64,000 bases of DNA from JAGLON01 sp041394985 (lineage in GTDB: Bacteria > Zixibacteria > MSB-5A5 > GN15 > JAAZOE01). This document shows, piece after piece, positions 34,819 through 43,284 of this stretch. The notes under the pieces were generated by a model that saw only the letters and a program-made list of their open reading frames with translations, did no database searches and was not told the origin of the DNA. The DNA lies in contig JAWLBI010000001.1 of NCBI GenBank assembly GCA_041394985.1, positions 930,001 through 994,000 of the forward strand, given 5' to 3'. Numbering within the stretch: the first letter of the stretch is position 1; each line of letters opens with the position of its first letter. The translations under genes were made by a program, and so were the position numbers.

Positions 34819-35598
34819 ATGGATTACAAACACATACAGGTTGAAATAAAAGACGCCGTCGCGGTTGTGACGATTGTGCGCGAGGCGGCGCTCAATGCGC
34901 TCAACAAAGACGTTATTGCTGAATTGCATAATTTCTTCTCCAGCAAATGGCTGGAGCGGGATTTCCGCTGTGTCGTTGTTACCGGTGCGGGCAAGGCCTT
35001 CGTGGCCGGCGCCGATATCGGTGAGCTGTCCGTTCTGGATTCCGCCAGTGCGGCTCACACTGCCGAAATCGGCCAGTATCTCATGAAGACGATCGAGAAC
35101 TTCCCGTGCCCGGTCATTGCGGCTATCAACGGTTTCGCCCTTGGTGGTGGATGCGAACTGGCTATGGCCTGCGATTTCCGCATGGCTTCGGAAAAGGCCA
35201 AGCTCGGACAGCCCGAGGTTAACCTCGGCATCATCCCCGGCTATGGCGGCACTCAGCGGTTGGCTCGTCTGGTCGGCAAAGGCATGGCAAAAAAGCTTAT
35301 CTTCACCGGTGATATGATTACCGCCGACGAGGCGTATCGTATCGGCCTCGTGGATGAACTCTGTGCGCCGGAAGAGCTGATGGACAAGGCGATGGAGATG
35401 GCGAAGAAGATCGCATCCAAGAGCGGCCCGTCGATCAAGCTGGCGAAAGAGGCCATTAACACCGGTCTCGATGTGAATTTGTCGGCCGGGTTCGATCTGG
35501 AGAAGGGCGCGTTCGGTGTCAACTTCGGTTTCACCGATGCGAAGGAAGGTCTGAAGGCCTTTATGGAGAAGCGCAAAGCGGAGTTCAAGCATAAATAG
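34819..35598 (+). CDS. Enoyl-CoA hydratase (crotonase family)
   Basis: A 259-residue crotonase. It has AFVAGADIGEL and the oxyanion-hole segment INGFALGGGCELAMACDFR. The two catalytic Glu positions are covered by QPEVNLGIIPGYGGTQRL. Probably hydrates crotonyl-CoA and other enoyl-CoAs. It starts 15 bp after hbd with its own ribosome site, so the two genes carry out adjacent steps. Confidence 0.95.
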   Translation: MDYKHIQVEIKDAVAVVTIVREAALNALNKDVIAELHNFFSSKWLERDFRCVVVTGAGKAFVAGADIGELSVLDSASAAHTAEIGQYLMKTIENFPCPVIAAINGFALGGGCELAMACDFRMASEKAKLGQPEVNLGIIPGYGGTQRLARLVGKGMAKKLIFTGDMITADEAYRIGLVDELCAPEELMDKAMEMAKKIASKSGPSIKLAKEAINTGLDVNLSAGFDLEKGAFGVNFGFTDAKEGLKAFMEKRKAEFKHK

Positions 35599-35622
35599 AG
35601 GGGATGAACCCTCTTTTGGGCT
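35597..35622 (+). terminator. Terminator after the crotonase gene
   Basis: AGAGGG pairs with CCCTCT around a 6-7 base loop, followed by TTTT. Confidence 0.5.
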
Positions 35623-35698
35623 GTCGCATAAATGACCGCACATCTAAGGTCCGGGAATTAATCGGCATCGGCACAGCTTCGCTTGCCGACAAATAGTG

Positions 35699-35795
35699 TG
35701 GCAGGTTCCCGAAAAGGACCTGCCTTTTTTTGTTGGTGCACGAGGACGTACACCAACCACCCCCCGGCCCCCTCCTTGGGAAGGAGGGGGAGAAT
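35699..35795. repeat. Composite dispersed repeat block (left of the IS481-type element)
   Basis: Three modules in order: an AGGCAGGT/ACCTGCC-type hairpin with a T-run (35699-35733), a GTTGGTG...CACCAAC hairpin (35734-35760), and CCCCCTCCTTGGGAAGGAGGGGG (35768-35790, described by its arms CCCCTCC and GGAGGGG). The same order recurs at 58127-58262 and in part near 39278. The IS481-type element begins directly after this block. Confidence 0.75.
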
Positions 35796-35796
35796 T

Positions 35797-37138
35797 TGGT
35801 ACAAACCGGTCACATAGGTAACAGTTTGAACCGGAGACATAGGTAACAGTTTTAGATGGCATAATCATGAGAGGAGAGATTATGCCGTGGATGGACTGTA
35901 GACCAATGGACGAACGGATTAAATTTATTGGCATGTATCTGGAAGAAGTGTATACAATGACTACTCTTTGCCTGCATTTTGGCATCAGCCGCAAAACCGG
36001 ATACAAATGGCTCAATCGCTACAGGAGCGAAGGAGCGGAAGGTCTCAATGAGCGTTCTCGGGCACCATATCATCAGGCACGTAAGACACCGCCGGAGATA
36101 GAGGCCGCAATTTTGGCAGCGGCTCGAAGCGGTTTGGTCAAGAAAGGACCGAAGAAAGTGCGCCGCATTTTGGAACTGACCGACCCGGCTATTGCCTGGC
36201 CGGCCGTCAGTACGATAGGCGCTATCTTAAAACGACATGGGCTGGTTGTTCCTCGGAAGCGGCGTCGGAAGAGCCCTCCATACGAATATCCGCTGGCCGG
36301 GTGTGATTATCCCAATGCCGTCTGGAGCGCCGATTTAAAGGGATGGTTTTTGACCCGGAACGGTGACCGCTGTGATCCCCTGACGATAACCGACAACTAC
36401 AGCCGCTATATCCTGCGGTGCCAATTGGTTCGTCCGGCGACTCACCACTCCATGCAGCCCGTTTTTGAGCATGCCTTTCGTGAGTTTGGGGTGCCGGTAG
36501 CAATTCGGACCGACAATGGAGCACCGTTCGCGACGACAGCCGTTGGCGGATTGTCTCGGTTATCGGTATGGTGGATTCGCTTAGGCATTATTCCGGAACG
36601 GATTATGCCGGGGAAACCGCAGCAGAACCCGCGACATGAGCGTATGCATCGGACATTGAAACACGACACGTGTAAACCGCCGCAATCAACGTGGGAGCGT
36701 CAACAGGCAGTCTTCGATCAATTCTGTTATGAGTTTAATCACGAACGGCCACATGAATCCATCGACCAGCGGTTCCCGGCTGAATTGTATCAAAGCTCAC
36801 CGCGACCCTATCCCGAGATTCTGCCGGAGATGGGCTACCCCGATGATATGGTGACTCGAAAGGTACATCATCAGGGAGATATCAAATGGAAGGGAAAACA
36901 TCTTTACCTGACTGAAATTCTGGCCGGACAGACAATCGGACTGCGGCAGGTGACGGAACAACGCCTGGATATTTACTTCGGGCCTATCCGCCTGGCACAG
37001 CTTGATGTTGCCGAATGTAAAATCATTCATCTTAGGAAAACAAAGAAGCGATATGAACGTAACAAATAACAAAATAACTACCAAGATACTGTTACCCATG
37101 TGACCGGTTTAATCTGTTACCCATGTCTGGTTTGAACA
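35797..37138 (+). mobile_element. IS481-family-like insertion sequence
   Basis: About 1.34 kb. Each end carries two tandem copies of a transposase-site motif. Left: AACCGGTCACATAGGTAACAG, then AACCGGAGACATAGGTAACAG. Right, read inwards: AAACCAGACATGGGTAACAG, then AAACCGGTCACATGGGTAACAG. The outer ends are TGGTACAAACC and, inverted, TGTTCAAACC. It contains one transposase gene. A target duplication is not clear (AATT left, ATTT right). The intact transposase suggests recent activity. Confidence 0.85.
35882..37069 (+). CDS. IS481-type DDE transposase
   Basis: A 395-residue transposase. An N-terminal HTH (CLHFGISRKTGYKWLNRYR) is followed by an rve/integrase core with the DDE residues in WSADLKGWF, RTDNGAPF and QQNPRHERMHRTLK. 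NHERPHESIDQRFPAELY is the typical tail of this group. The ATG was chosen for the GAGGAGAG ribosome site; an ATG five codons upstream is inside that site. No frameshift or stop is seen. Confidence 0.93.
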   Translation: MPWMDCRPMDERIKFIGMYLEEVYTMTTLCLHFGISRKTGYKWLNRYRSEGAEGLNERSRAPYHQARKTPPEIEAAILAAARSGLVKKGPKKVRRILELTDPAIAWPAVSTIGAILKRHGLVVPRKRRRKSPPYEYPLAGCDYPNAVWSADLKGWFLTRNGDRCDPLTITDNYSRYILRCQLVRPATHHSMQPVFEHAFREFGVPVAIRTDNGAPFATTAVGGLSRLSVWWIRLGIIPERIMPGKPQQNPRHERMHRTLKHDTCKPPQSTWERQQAVFDQFCYEFNHERPHESIDQRFPAELYQSSPRPYPEILPEMGYPDDMVTRKVHHQGDIKWKGKHLYLTEILAGQTIGLRQVTEQRLDIYFGPIRLAQLDVAECKIIHLRKTKKRYERNK

Positions 37139-37227
37139 ATTTCGGGCGATTCATGCATCGCCCCTACGACGGGAACCCACCCTCGCCCGAAGACGGACAT
37201 CGGATTCGCCCTCCAGTCTAAGTCCTT
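37139..37227. repeat. Repeat fragment right of the IS481-type element
   Basis: Contains CGGGAACCCACCCTCGCCCGAAGACGG-type sequence related to parts of the blocks at 3.1 and 38.7-39.2 kb. No gene. Confidence 0.5.
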
Positions 37228-38322
37228 CTAATCATCTTGCTCCGCTCGTTGATAATCCCTATAGATGACGACCGGCCGGGCATAGTTTGTTGTACTTTCA
37301 TTCCATTGTTTTCCCCAGACATCCAAATCCGCCAGATACCAGCCATTCAAAATGACGCCGGTATTGATTGCCAATCGAAGTGTTTTAAGAGTAAAGAATA
37401 TTAATATAAAAAATATCGGCGTCTCAATGAGCACTCTGACATTGGCCTGATATCCCAACCCCGGTAATGTGATCAAATCTCGAAAGTCCGTATACCAATG
37501 CCATGTCGCCACGAGTGTCGGCAGGAGGATCAAACCAATTGTCGCCCAGATCATAGGGGATGATTTGGTCGAGACAAAAAACATAAAGCGGTGGGCGACG
37601 GACTGATAGGCATAGGAATAATGTTCGGGCTCAAGGAAGTTCTGCTCGGGATTTAAGACGTATCTTTTGGGAAAAAGAGGCGACTGGCCTCGTATATCAG
37701 TGATATCGACGAAACTCCGTATGGCCCTGTTCTCTCGCCTGGATGCATAGCAGAACCACAACATGAGAAGTGTCAACCCCATGTGACCGATTACGCCATA
37801 GTCGAAGCAGGTGACAGGCAGCTCCAAAAACGGAAGGTTAATCTTCCATGATTCAACCTGTTGCCTGATCAAAAGTCCTTCGAGCGTGTCTAATATGTTT
37901 TTCGCCATTCTATTCAGCGTCTCGGCGCTGACTTTCGCCGTATCGTTTTTGGCGGCAATGGCATCGATCGAATCCCTCTGTTCAAACACCTTTTGCATCT
38001 GGGAGTAAATTGAGTCAGCAAATAATTCCGGATAGTATCTTTTTAGACTAATAGAATTTAATGCCCTCCAATGGCCGATATCTTCAGCCTTCATCTGTGC
38101 CAGTTCGACTCGCTTCAGCAACTCTGTCGTATAGCTGAATTCGTGATTATAAATCGCCGCAAACCAGACGAATGCCCAAATTAATGTCAGGACAAACGGA
38201 ATTCTCGCGGCACTGACCGCCTCTTTTAATTGATAGCACTTGGCGTCGACCAGTTTCCAGATTGTCTTCGCATGATGTTTGCTTAACTCATCATGAGAGC
38301 CGTCTTGAGAGTTCTGCGTCAA
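37228..38322 (-). CDS. Orphan multi-pass membrane protein, unknown
   Basis: A 364-residue protein without a recognised family. About five membrane helices are predicted (residues roughly 40-60, 190-215, 255-275, 300-325). A long soluble loop of ~120 residues with many charged residues lies between the first and second. A TTG start is preferred: AGGAGGTG lies at ideal spacing before it, whereas the in-frame ATG 22 codons upstream has no ribosome site. Base composition is more AT-rich than in neighbours, and it is isolated between an IS and repeat blocks, so it may be acquired. Confidence 0.7.
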   Translation of the reverse strand: MTQNSQDGSHDELSKHHAKTIWKLVDAKCYQLKEAVSAARIPFVLTLIWAFVWFAAIYNHEFSYTTELLKRVELAQMKAEDIGHWRALNSISLKRYYPELFADSIYSQMQKVFEQRDSIDAIAAKNDTAKVSAETLNRMAKNILDTLEGLLIRQQVESWKINLPFLELPVTCFDYGVIGHMGLTLLMLWFCYASRRENRAIRSFVDITDIRGQSPLFPKRYVLNPEQNFLEPEHYSYAYQSVAHRFMFFVSTKSSPMIWATIGLILLPTLVATWHWYTDFRDLITLPGLGYQANVRVLIETPIFFILIFFTLKTLRLAINTGVILNGWYLADLDVWGKQWNESTTNYARPVVIYRDYQRAEQDD

Positions 38323-38388
38323 AAGAACACCTCCTGTCTTATACTTTTTCCGGAATACATACCCTAGAAGAATATTAGTAACATACAT

Positions 38389-39408
38389 AAAATGGGGCTG
38401 ATTATCAAGGATATTTATTAAGTGTAATTAAATTAAAATATACATATCATGGCGACCAATTGGGATGAGTCAGAGAGCGATTCGTGAATCGCCTCTGCGG
38501 CGGGAACCCATGCTCGTATCACAGACGAGACATCGGATGGGCCACCTGCCTCTTGGGAAAGAGGGGGAGCAGGAAGAGAACACACCCCGTTCGCCTAGGC
38601 GGAGCGCCCCTCTCAAGGGGGGATGTTTAAGCGGAAAAATTCGTCGTTGATTTTCGCGGTTTTGGGACAGATTCATGGTTTGTGTACGTCCTCGTGCACT
38701 AACAATCCATGTATCGCGGGAACCCACCCTTTTTTGCAAAGCCAAAAAAGGGATGGGCCACCGGATCCGCTACATCAGCCAGTATTGGCAATTTCAATAC
38801 AATACTGGTACCGATCGGGCGTTTCCTAACAATTGCGATGGAGGGATAAGTTGTTGTCGGGCAACATAAATGTGTTTTTGGGGCGTATTTTATTATGTCG
38901 TTGTCGTTCAGGCGGTTAACGTTTTGGGGGTCGAATTGTGGATAACTTGCCATTGGGAGACAAGGAGTTATCCCTCGGATAGGAAAAATTTTTTTCGGCA
39001 TTTTCGTGTTTTCGGACATAGTGGTAGAATCTCCTTTTATTCAGGCGGATGGGTTGGGAATCAGGAGCGGAGTTGGGGTGAACTTGGAAGTTTGCGTTTC
39101 GCGCATGTCAAGACCACAAGGACTTTGACCTACGGAAGAACAAGAGTGATGCGAAGAGGCAAGAGCAGATTCCTCAGTCGGCCCGAAGACGGGCCTCATT
39201 CGGAATGACGAGGAACACACATCGCCCTCGATCCGCCTAGGCGGACGGGCACCCCTCTCTAGAGGGGATAAAAGAGAAAGGCAGGTCCCTTTGGGTGACC
39301 TGCCCTACTCATAAAATTATCCCAGGGCTAAAGCCCTGTGATACCGATATGTCAATGTACCCGGCAGATGTGGACATCTGCCGGGCACATTAATCTGATT
39401 TGAAAAAA
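38389..39408. repeat. 1-kb gene-free stretch of dispersed repeats
   Basis: Modules seen: a CTCTTGGGAAAGAGG variant (38545-38575), CGCCTAGGCG (about 38594-38603 and 39230-39239), the ~85-bp unit in inverse orientation (38681-38763), a GAGGCAAGAGC unit (39153-39212), an AGGCAGGT hairpin (39278-39305), CAGGGCTAAAGCCCTG (39323-39340) and a 24-bp perfect palindrome CCGGCAGATGT-GG-ACATCTGCCGG (39361-39384). Between 38770 and 39110 is a unique AT-rich part with a DnaA-box-like site (38937-38945). No gene is supported. Confidence 0.75.
38937..38973. promoter_or_regulatory. DnaA-box-like site with inverted partner
   Basis: TGTGGATAA (38937-38945) is a perfect DnaA box (TTATCCACA on the minus strand). 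GGATAAC (38940-38946) is repeated inverted as GTTATCC (38967-38973). Only one perfect box is seen, so an origin is not supported; it could be a regulatory or chance site. Confidence 0.3.
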
Positions 39409-40500
39409 TTATGATTGTTTCGGTTTGCCGAAATAGGATTTCAGCATCCAGAACAACACGATTAGGCCAACGACGAATGTGAGCAGGAACATGACCAGCG
39501 GTCCGACTTGAGTCGTTGTATCCAATGCCGCCTGATCGAATTCTCCCTCGAGGTATACCAGCCGCAAGTAATGCCGCGTCATGACCATCAGAAATATGGC
39601 GAGGAATGTCAGTACCGCATTGATCAGTACAAGCGGTCTGGGATTCGATGATGTGCTCGTCTTATACACCAGCCATGCAATTATCATATTGATGACAATC
39701 GCTGTGACCATCACATGCATTCCGGGTGATGCGAGGAAATTCCTGAGTACCATCGGCTCGAGCGTGATTAAATATATAATCGCGAATAACGTGGCCTTGA
39801 GCGTCCCCAGAAGGAACATCCGCCCGCCGAAGTTCAACAGGTCGCGGTTGCCTCTGACCTTGGCGACAAAAAGTGTATATAACTGGATGATAATGCCTGC
39901 CACGGCCAGCGCTCCGGTTACAGCGTGTGCCCATCGAAAAATCGTCTGGCCCCACGAGGGATTGAGGCTGCATCCGGCCGGGGAGGAGAGATACAATTCG
40001 CTCCACAGATATGGTTTTGATGCCAGATCCGAGAGCATCGTGAAGGTGAATGAGATGTACACCAGACCGATGAGGGCAAATATCAAGAGCTTGATGCGGG
40101 CGCTATCGGCGATTTTCTTTTTCAGCGATGCCGCATACAACAGATAATAGACAACGATGACAACCGGGATGAGCCAAAACCAGTTCCACCCGGTAACGAT
40201 CGATGCACTATAGAAGAATTTTCCGTAGATGACCTGCAGAAACAGCAGCGGGGCGACACCGAGCGTAATCGTTGTCGCCATTGCGGACGGGAATGCCTTG
40301 AGATTTTCGGAGAACAGAATTCTTCGATAGGCCGATTTCTTCGACAGGACCATCAGCATCACGCCGCCGAAGAGGAAATTCATGGCGATGAAATGCAAGG
40401 TCAGTGTCAGCCAGTGCAGGAGCGTAAACAGGAAATACGGTCCGGGGATGGACATCGACGGACCGGCCGTCGCGATTATCGATTGAAATATCGTATTCAT
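39409..40500 (-). CDS. CydA-like second subunit of a bd-type oxygen reductase
   Basis: A 363-residue polytopic protein with about nine helices. Two features resemble CydA rather than CydB: an N-terminal helix pair with LHFIAMNFLFGG (matching the His19 region) and RWAHAVTGALAVAG (matching the FLHMVLAAY His186 region). It overlaps the stop of the upstream diheme subunit by 1 nt (TGATG), showing translational coupling. It probably forms the membrane complex with that subunit, like the CydA/CydA' pairs described in some lineages. Assignment by visual motif comparison only. Confidence 0.65.
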   Translation of the reverse strand: MNTIFQSIIATAGPSMSIPGPYFLFTLLHWLTLTLHFIAMNFLFGGVMLMVLSKKSAYRRILFSENLKAFPSAMATTITLGVAPLLFLQVIYGKFFYSASIVTGWNWFWLIPVVIVVYYLLYAASLKKKIADSARIKLLIFALIGLVYISFTFTMLSDLASKPYLWSELYLSSPAGCSLNPSWGQTIFRWAHAVTGALAVAGIIIQLYTLFVAKVRGNRDLLNFGGRMFLLGTLKATLFAIIYLITLEPMVLRNFLASPGMHVMVTAIVINMIIAWLVYKTSTSSNPRPLVLINAVLTFLAIFLMVMTRHYLRLVYLEGEFDQAALDTTTQVGPLVMFLLTFVVGLIVLFWMLKSYFGKPKQS

Positions 40501-41993
40501 CAGTCAGCACCTCCCGTCAGGTGGAGGATGAGCAACCGCAGTTCCTCCTCATCGCCGGTAAACTCGGGCATCTCCTCGGTCAAATCCTGAAGCGCGAGGA
40601 TAACCTCTGATGCCTCCTCGGCGGACATGTCCGTAAACGTATCGTTCAATGGTCGGAAACCGGTCATGGTGTGGCATCCTCCGCAGCGACGATTGAATAC
40701 GATTTGCGCCTTTTCCCAGTCCGGCATCATCGGATGCACCGAGATAGGATCCTCCGCCTTATGCGCCGTCAGATAGACAGCCAGAGCGGCGGCATCCTCC
40801 TCGTTTCCTGCGAACGGCGGCATTTTCCCCGTGTAATGATGGAGGCGTGGAATGATTTGCGCGATATACGCCTCGTCTACGCCGGCCAGTTTCGGCGCCA
40901 AGGCCTTATAGCCGTTCAGTGTGTGACACGAGCGGCACTGGCTGAGGTATATATCGTGTCCGCGGTCGCCGGTCGAATAGTCGATAGCCAGCGGCGCCTC
41001 GGGCGGGAGATTCGCCTCCTGACTGACCAGGAGATTATTGCTGTAGAGGAATCCGTAAATGACGAACGGTTTGCGGAGCGCCTCGCGAGACCATTCGAAT
41101 CCGCCCATCGCCATCAGTCCGCAGAGCATCAGGACGGCGGCCGAGACATAACCCGTGTGGCGCGGGAAGATAATGTTGCTCAGAAGCGTTAGCACGAAAA
41201 GCAGACCGGCGGCGAATATCATCACTTGCAGGGCGAGCAATTGTACGGAGCCGGGGAGTAGTGTTGCGATGATGGCATCAGGCAGCGCCTTGTAATGCCA
41301 CCAGCCGATCGGGATGGCGAGGACCAACGGCACGATAATAAACAATCCATTGCGGCGCATGATGCGTGCCCGGAGATCCTTGTCTTTTTCTTTGGCGACT
41401 GAGAAGGTCGCAAAGAGCCCGGCCAGAATTAATGCGATACAGGTGCGAAACAGTGTTGATGGCCAGTAGGTCGGGTTGAAGAAGCCGTCCCAGAAATTAC
41501 CGGTCGTAATCCATTCTCCGGGGGTTAGCATGAATGTCAGAATGCCGTTGATGATGACCAGCGACAGCCAGGCGGCTATAAAATAAATCCAGCCGATGGC
41601 GAGATGGGTCGATGCTTTCAGCTTTTGCCAGCCATAGTAGTACATTAGGGCTGCCGTGATTTCGACGAAGAAGAATACCCATTCGGTGGCCCAGCCCCAG
41701 ACGAAATTGTTGATGAGCCATTTCGTTCCGGTCGGATGAATGAGGCCAATCGTAACCCAGATGCCGACGCCCGATGCGGCTCCGAATACCAGAGTCGTCA
41801 GGGCAAAGAATTTCGAGTGTTTGACCAGGTACTTTTTATGCTGCTCGTCGTTTTTCTTGCGAGCCCAGATTTCAGCCAGTACCAGGTAGAGCCCCCCGCC
41901 AACTGCAAAGTGCGAAACGAAGACGTGAAGTATTGCCACAATGGCGATGAGCAGACTATTGGAAAGAAATGGTTCCCATACCGGATAATTCAT
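40500..41993 (-). CDS. CydA-type oxygen reductase subunit I with C-terminal diheme cytochrome c
   Basis: A 497-residue protein. Residues ~1-320 are nine-helix CydA-like: an N-terminal His in VAILHVFVSHFAVGG, a WATEWVFFFVEITAAL helix with acidic residues, and a SREALRKPFVIYGFLYSN segment like the GRQPW region. The helix corresponding to His186 has TLFRTCIALI, with no His there. Residues ~340-497 form two c-type heme domains (CRSCH and CGGCH), so electrons probably come from periplasmic cytochrome c rather than quinol. Such c-fused bd relatives (OR-C type) are known, but biochemistry is sparse. It lies upstream of and overlaps the CydA-like partner. Confidence 0.8.
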   Translation of the reverse strand: MNYPVWEPFLSNSLLIAIVAILHVFVSHFAVGGGLYLVLAEIWARKKNDEQHKKYLVKHSKFFALTTLVFGAASGVGIWVTIGLIHPTGTKWLINNFVWGWATEWVFFFVEITAALMYYYGWQKLKASTHLAIGWIYFIAAWLSLVIINGILTFMLTPGEWITTGNFWDGFFNPTYWPSTLFRTCIALILAGLFATFSVAKEKDKDLRARIMRRNGLFIIVPLVLAIPIGWWHYKALPDAIIATLLPGSVQLLALQVMIFAAGLLFVLTLLSNIIFPRHTGYVSAAVLMLCGLMAMGGFEWSREALRKPFVIYGFLYSNNLLVSQEANLPPEAPLAIDYSTGDRGHDIYLSQCRSCHTLNGYKALAPKLAGVDEAYIAQIIPRLHHYTGKMPPFAGNEEDAAALAVYLTAHKAEDPISVHPMMPDWEKAQIVFNRRCGGCHTMTGFRPLNDTFTDMSAEEASEVILALQDLTEEMPEFTGDEEELRLLILHLTGGAD

Positions 41994-42034
41994 GACAATC
42001 CTTTCATCTACTCCGATAAAAACACTTTAGTGTC

Positions 42035-42472
42035 TCAACACCCCGTTGATTTTTTATTCAGCCGCTTGCTGAAATACACGATGTCGTCCCATGGATCATA
42101 GCCATTGCGGCGGAACAGCGCCATCGAGGGGAAATTCTTATCCTCGATGAGCGCCGAAAAATAGTCGACTCCCATCTCGATAAGCGCCTCCTCGGTGCGC
42201 TCGAGCAACCGTTCGGCCAGTTTGCGGCCGCGGTATTCCGGTTCGATGACGAGGCGATTGATCCATCCCTTGCGGCCGTCGGATGAGCCGATCACTGCGC
42301 CGATCATGCGGCCATTGTCTTTCAGAGTCAAAATGACGACATGATCGTCGTACGTCTGCTTTTCGATTTTATCCCGGGAATCACGGTCCGCCTTGTCAAA
42401 CGGCAGGCCGGATCTTTCCCAGAGAGCAATCAGTTCGTCATACTCTTCGATGCGAAACGGTTCGATTTCCAT
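42035..42472 (-). CDS. GNAT-family N-acetyltransferase
   Basis: A 145-residue GNAT enzyme. The acetyl-CoA loop is LVIEPEYRGRKLAERLLERT (Q/RxxGxG/A type), followed by FSALIEDKNFPSMALFRRNGY. The start MEIEPFRIEEY follows AGGTGG; a GTG three codons earlier is less likely. Substrate unknown. It lies ~40 bp downstream of the oxidase start on the same strand but is probably separate. Confidence 0.9.
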   Translation of the reverse strand: MEIEPFRIEEYDELIALWERSGLPFDKADRDSRDKIEKQTYDDHVVILTLKDNGRMIGAVIGSSDGRKGWINRLVIEPEYRGRKLAERLLERTEEALIEMGVDYFSALIEDKNFPSMALFRRNGYDPWDDIVYFSKRLNKKSTGC

Positions 42473-42559
42473 ACAGCCCACCTAAAATAGTCTTGTTTTT
42501 CAAATCAATTGTAAAGAAGATAATTTGCTAAGGCAAGCATGAACAATCATAGTCCATGA

Positions 42560-42603
42560 AATATCAAAAAAATAACCGGACAAAAAGACCTTATTTGTCC
42601 GGT
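42560..42603 (-). terminator. Terminator of the TPR lipoprotein gene
   Basis: On the minus strand AACCGGACAAA pairs with TTTGTCCGGTT (11 bp) and is followed by seven Ts. Confidence 0.8.
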
Positions 42604-42627
42604 TCAGATGCGAAATGTGACGAATAT

Positions 42628-43158
42628 TTAGAAGGCTTTCGGGTCTTTCTTCTTTTTATGAGTTTTTGCAAGTTGCAATTGGATTCGCTCCGCCCCTGCC
42701 TTGGCGGGCGCATGCGAGGGATTCAGAGTCAATGCCCGCTTGTATAGCTCGCCGGCGCGCTCCATCATTCCTTCTTTTTCCCAGCTAACCGCCATGGAAT
42801 AGGTGATCTGGGCATGGATGAGAATATCCTCGGGGGCATACTTGAGCGCATTCTTAAATGAACTGATCGAGCGATCGAAGCGATTCTGCTTCTGCTGCGT
42901 CAGGCCCATGTAATAGTATGCCTCGTAGTTTTCATGATCATTGGTAATGGCGCGGATGAAGTGTTTGGTTGCCTGGCTGTATTTCCCGACGAGATACAGG
43001 CGCTTTCCCTGCTCGACATGATTATATGTGGAGACAGTATTGCCGCGAGTTATCGTATGGCCGGAATCTTCGGACGGATAGGTTTTAATCGTTTGAGTTT
43101 GTGAGGAACAGCCGATTAGGCAGAGAATCCCGAACATCAATATGAAAAAACGAACCAT
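42628..43158 (-). CDS. TPR-repeat lipoprotein
   Basis: A 176-residue protein with a lipobox (GILCLIGCSS, Cys at ~17) and three to four TPR units (~50-150: YLVGKYSQATKHFIRAI, AYYYMGLTQQKQNRFDRSI, YSMAVSWEKEGMMERAGELY). Likely an outer- or inner-membrane-attached adaptor. A Lys-rich tail ends the protein. Single gene with its own terminator. Confidence 0.9.
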   Translation of the reverse strand: MVRFFILMFGILCLIGCSSQTQTIKTYPSEDSGHTITRGNTVSTYNHVEQGKRLYLVGKYSQATKHFIRAITNDHENYEAYYYMGLTQQKQNRFDRSISSFKNALKYAPEDILIHAQITYSMAVSWEKEGMMERAGELYKRALTLNPSHAPAKAGAERIQLQLAKTHKKKKDPKAF

Positions 43159-43227
43159 GACAGCCTCCGAATAAAATCAGTTTCTCTGTATATCGGAGAC
43201 ATGCGGAATGTAATAAAAGGTGAATAC

Positions 43228-43252
43228 AGAAAAGGAGACCGGGGTCTCCTAT
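43228..43252 (-). terminator. Terminator after the squalene-synthase-like gene
   Basis: On the minus strand AGGAGACC pairs with GGTCTCCT around CCC, followed by TTTT. Confidence 0.75.
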
Positions 43253-43284
43253 CCTGTACAGATTTTGCACACCGGAAATTTGGC

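Noticed and set aside
34555..35643. 362-codon minus-strand frame
   Set aside because: Antisense to the hydroxyacyl-CoA dehydrogenase and crotonase genes, both with intact motifs.
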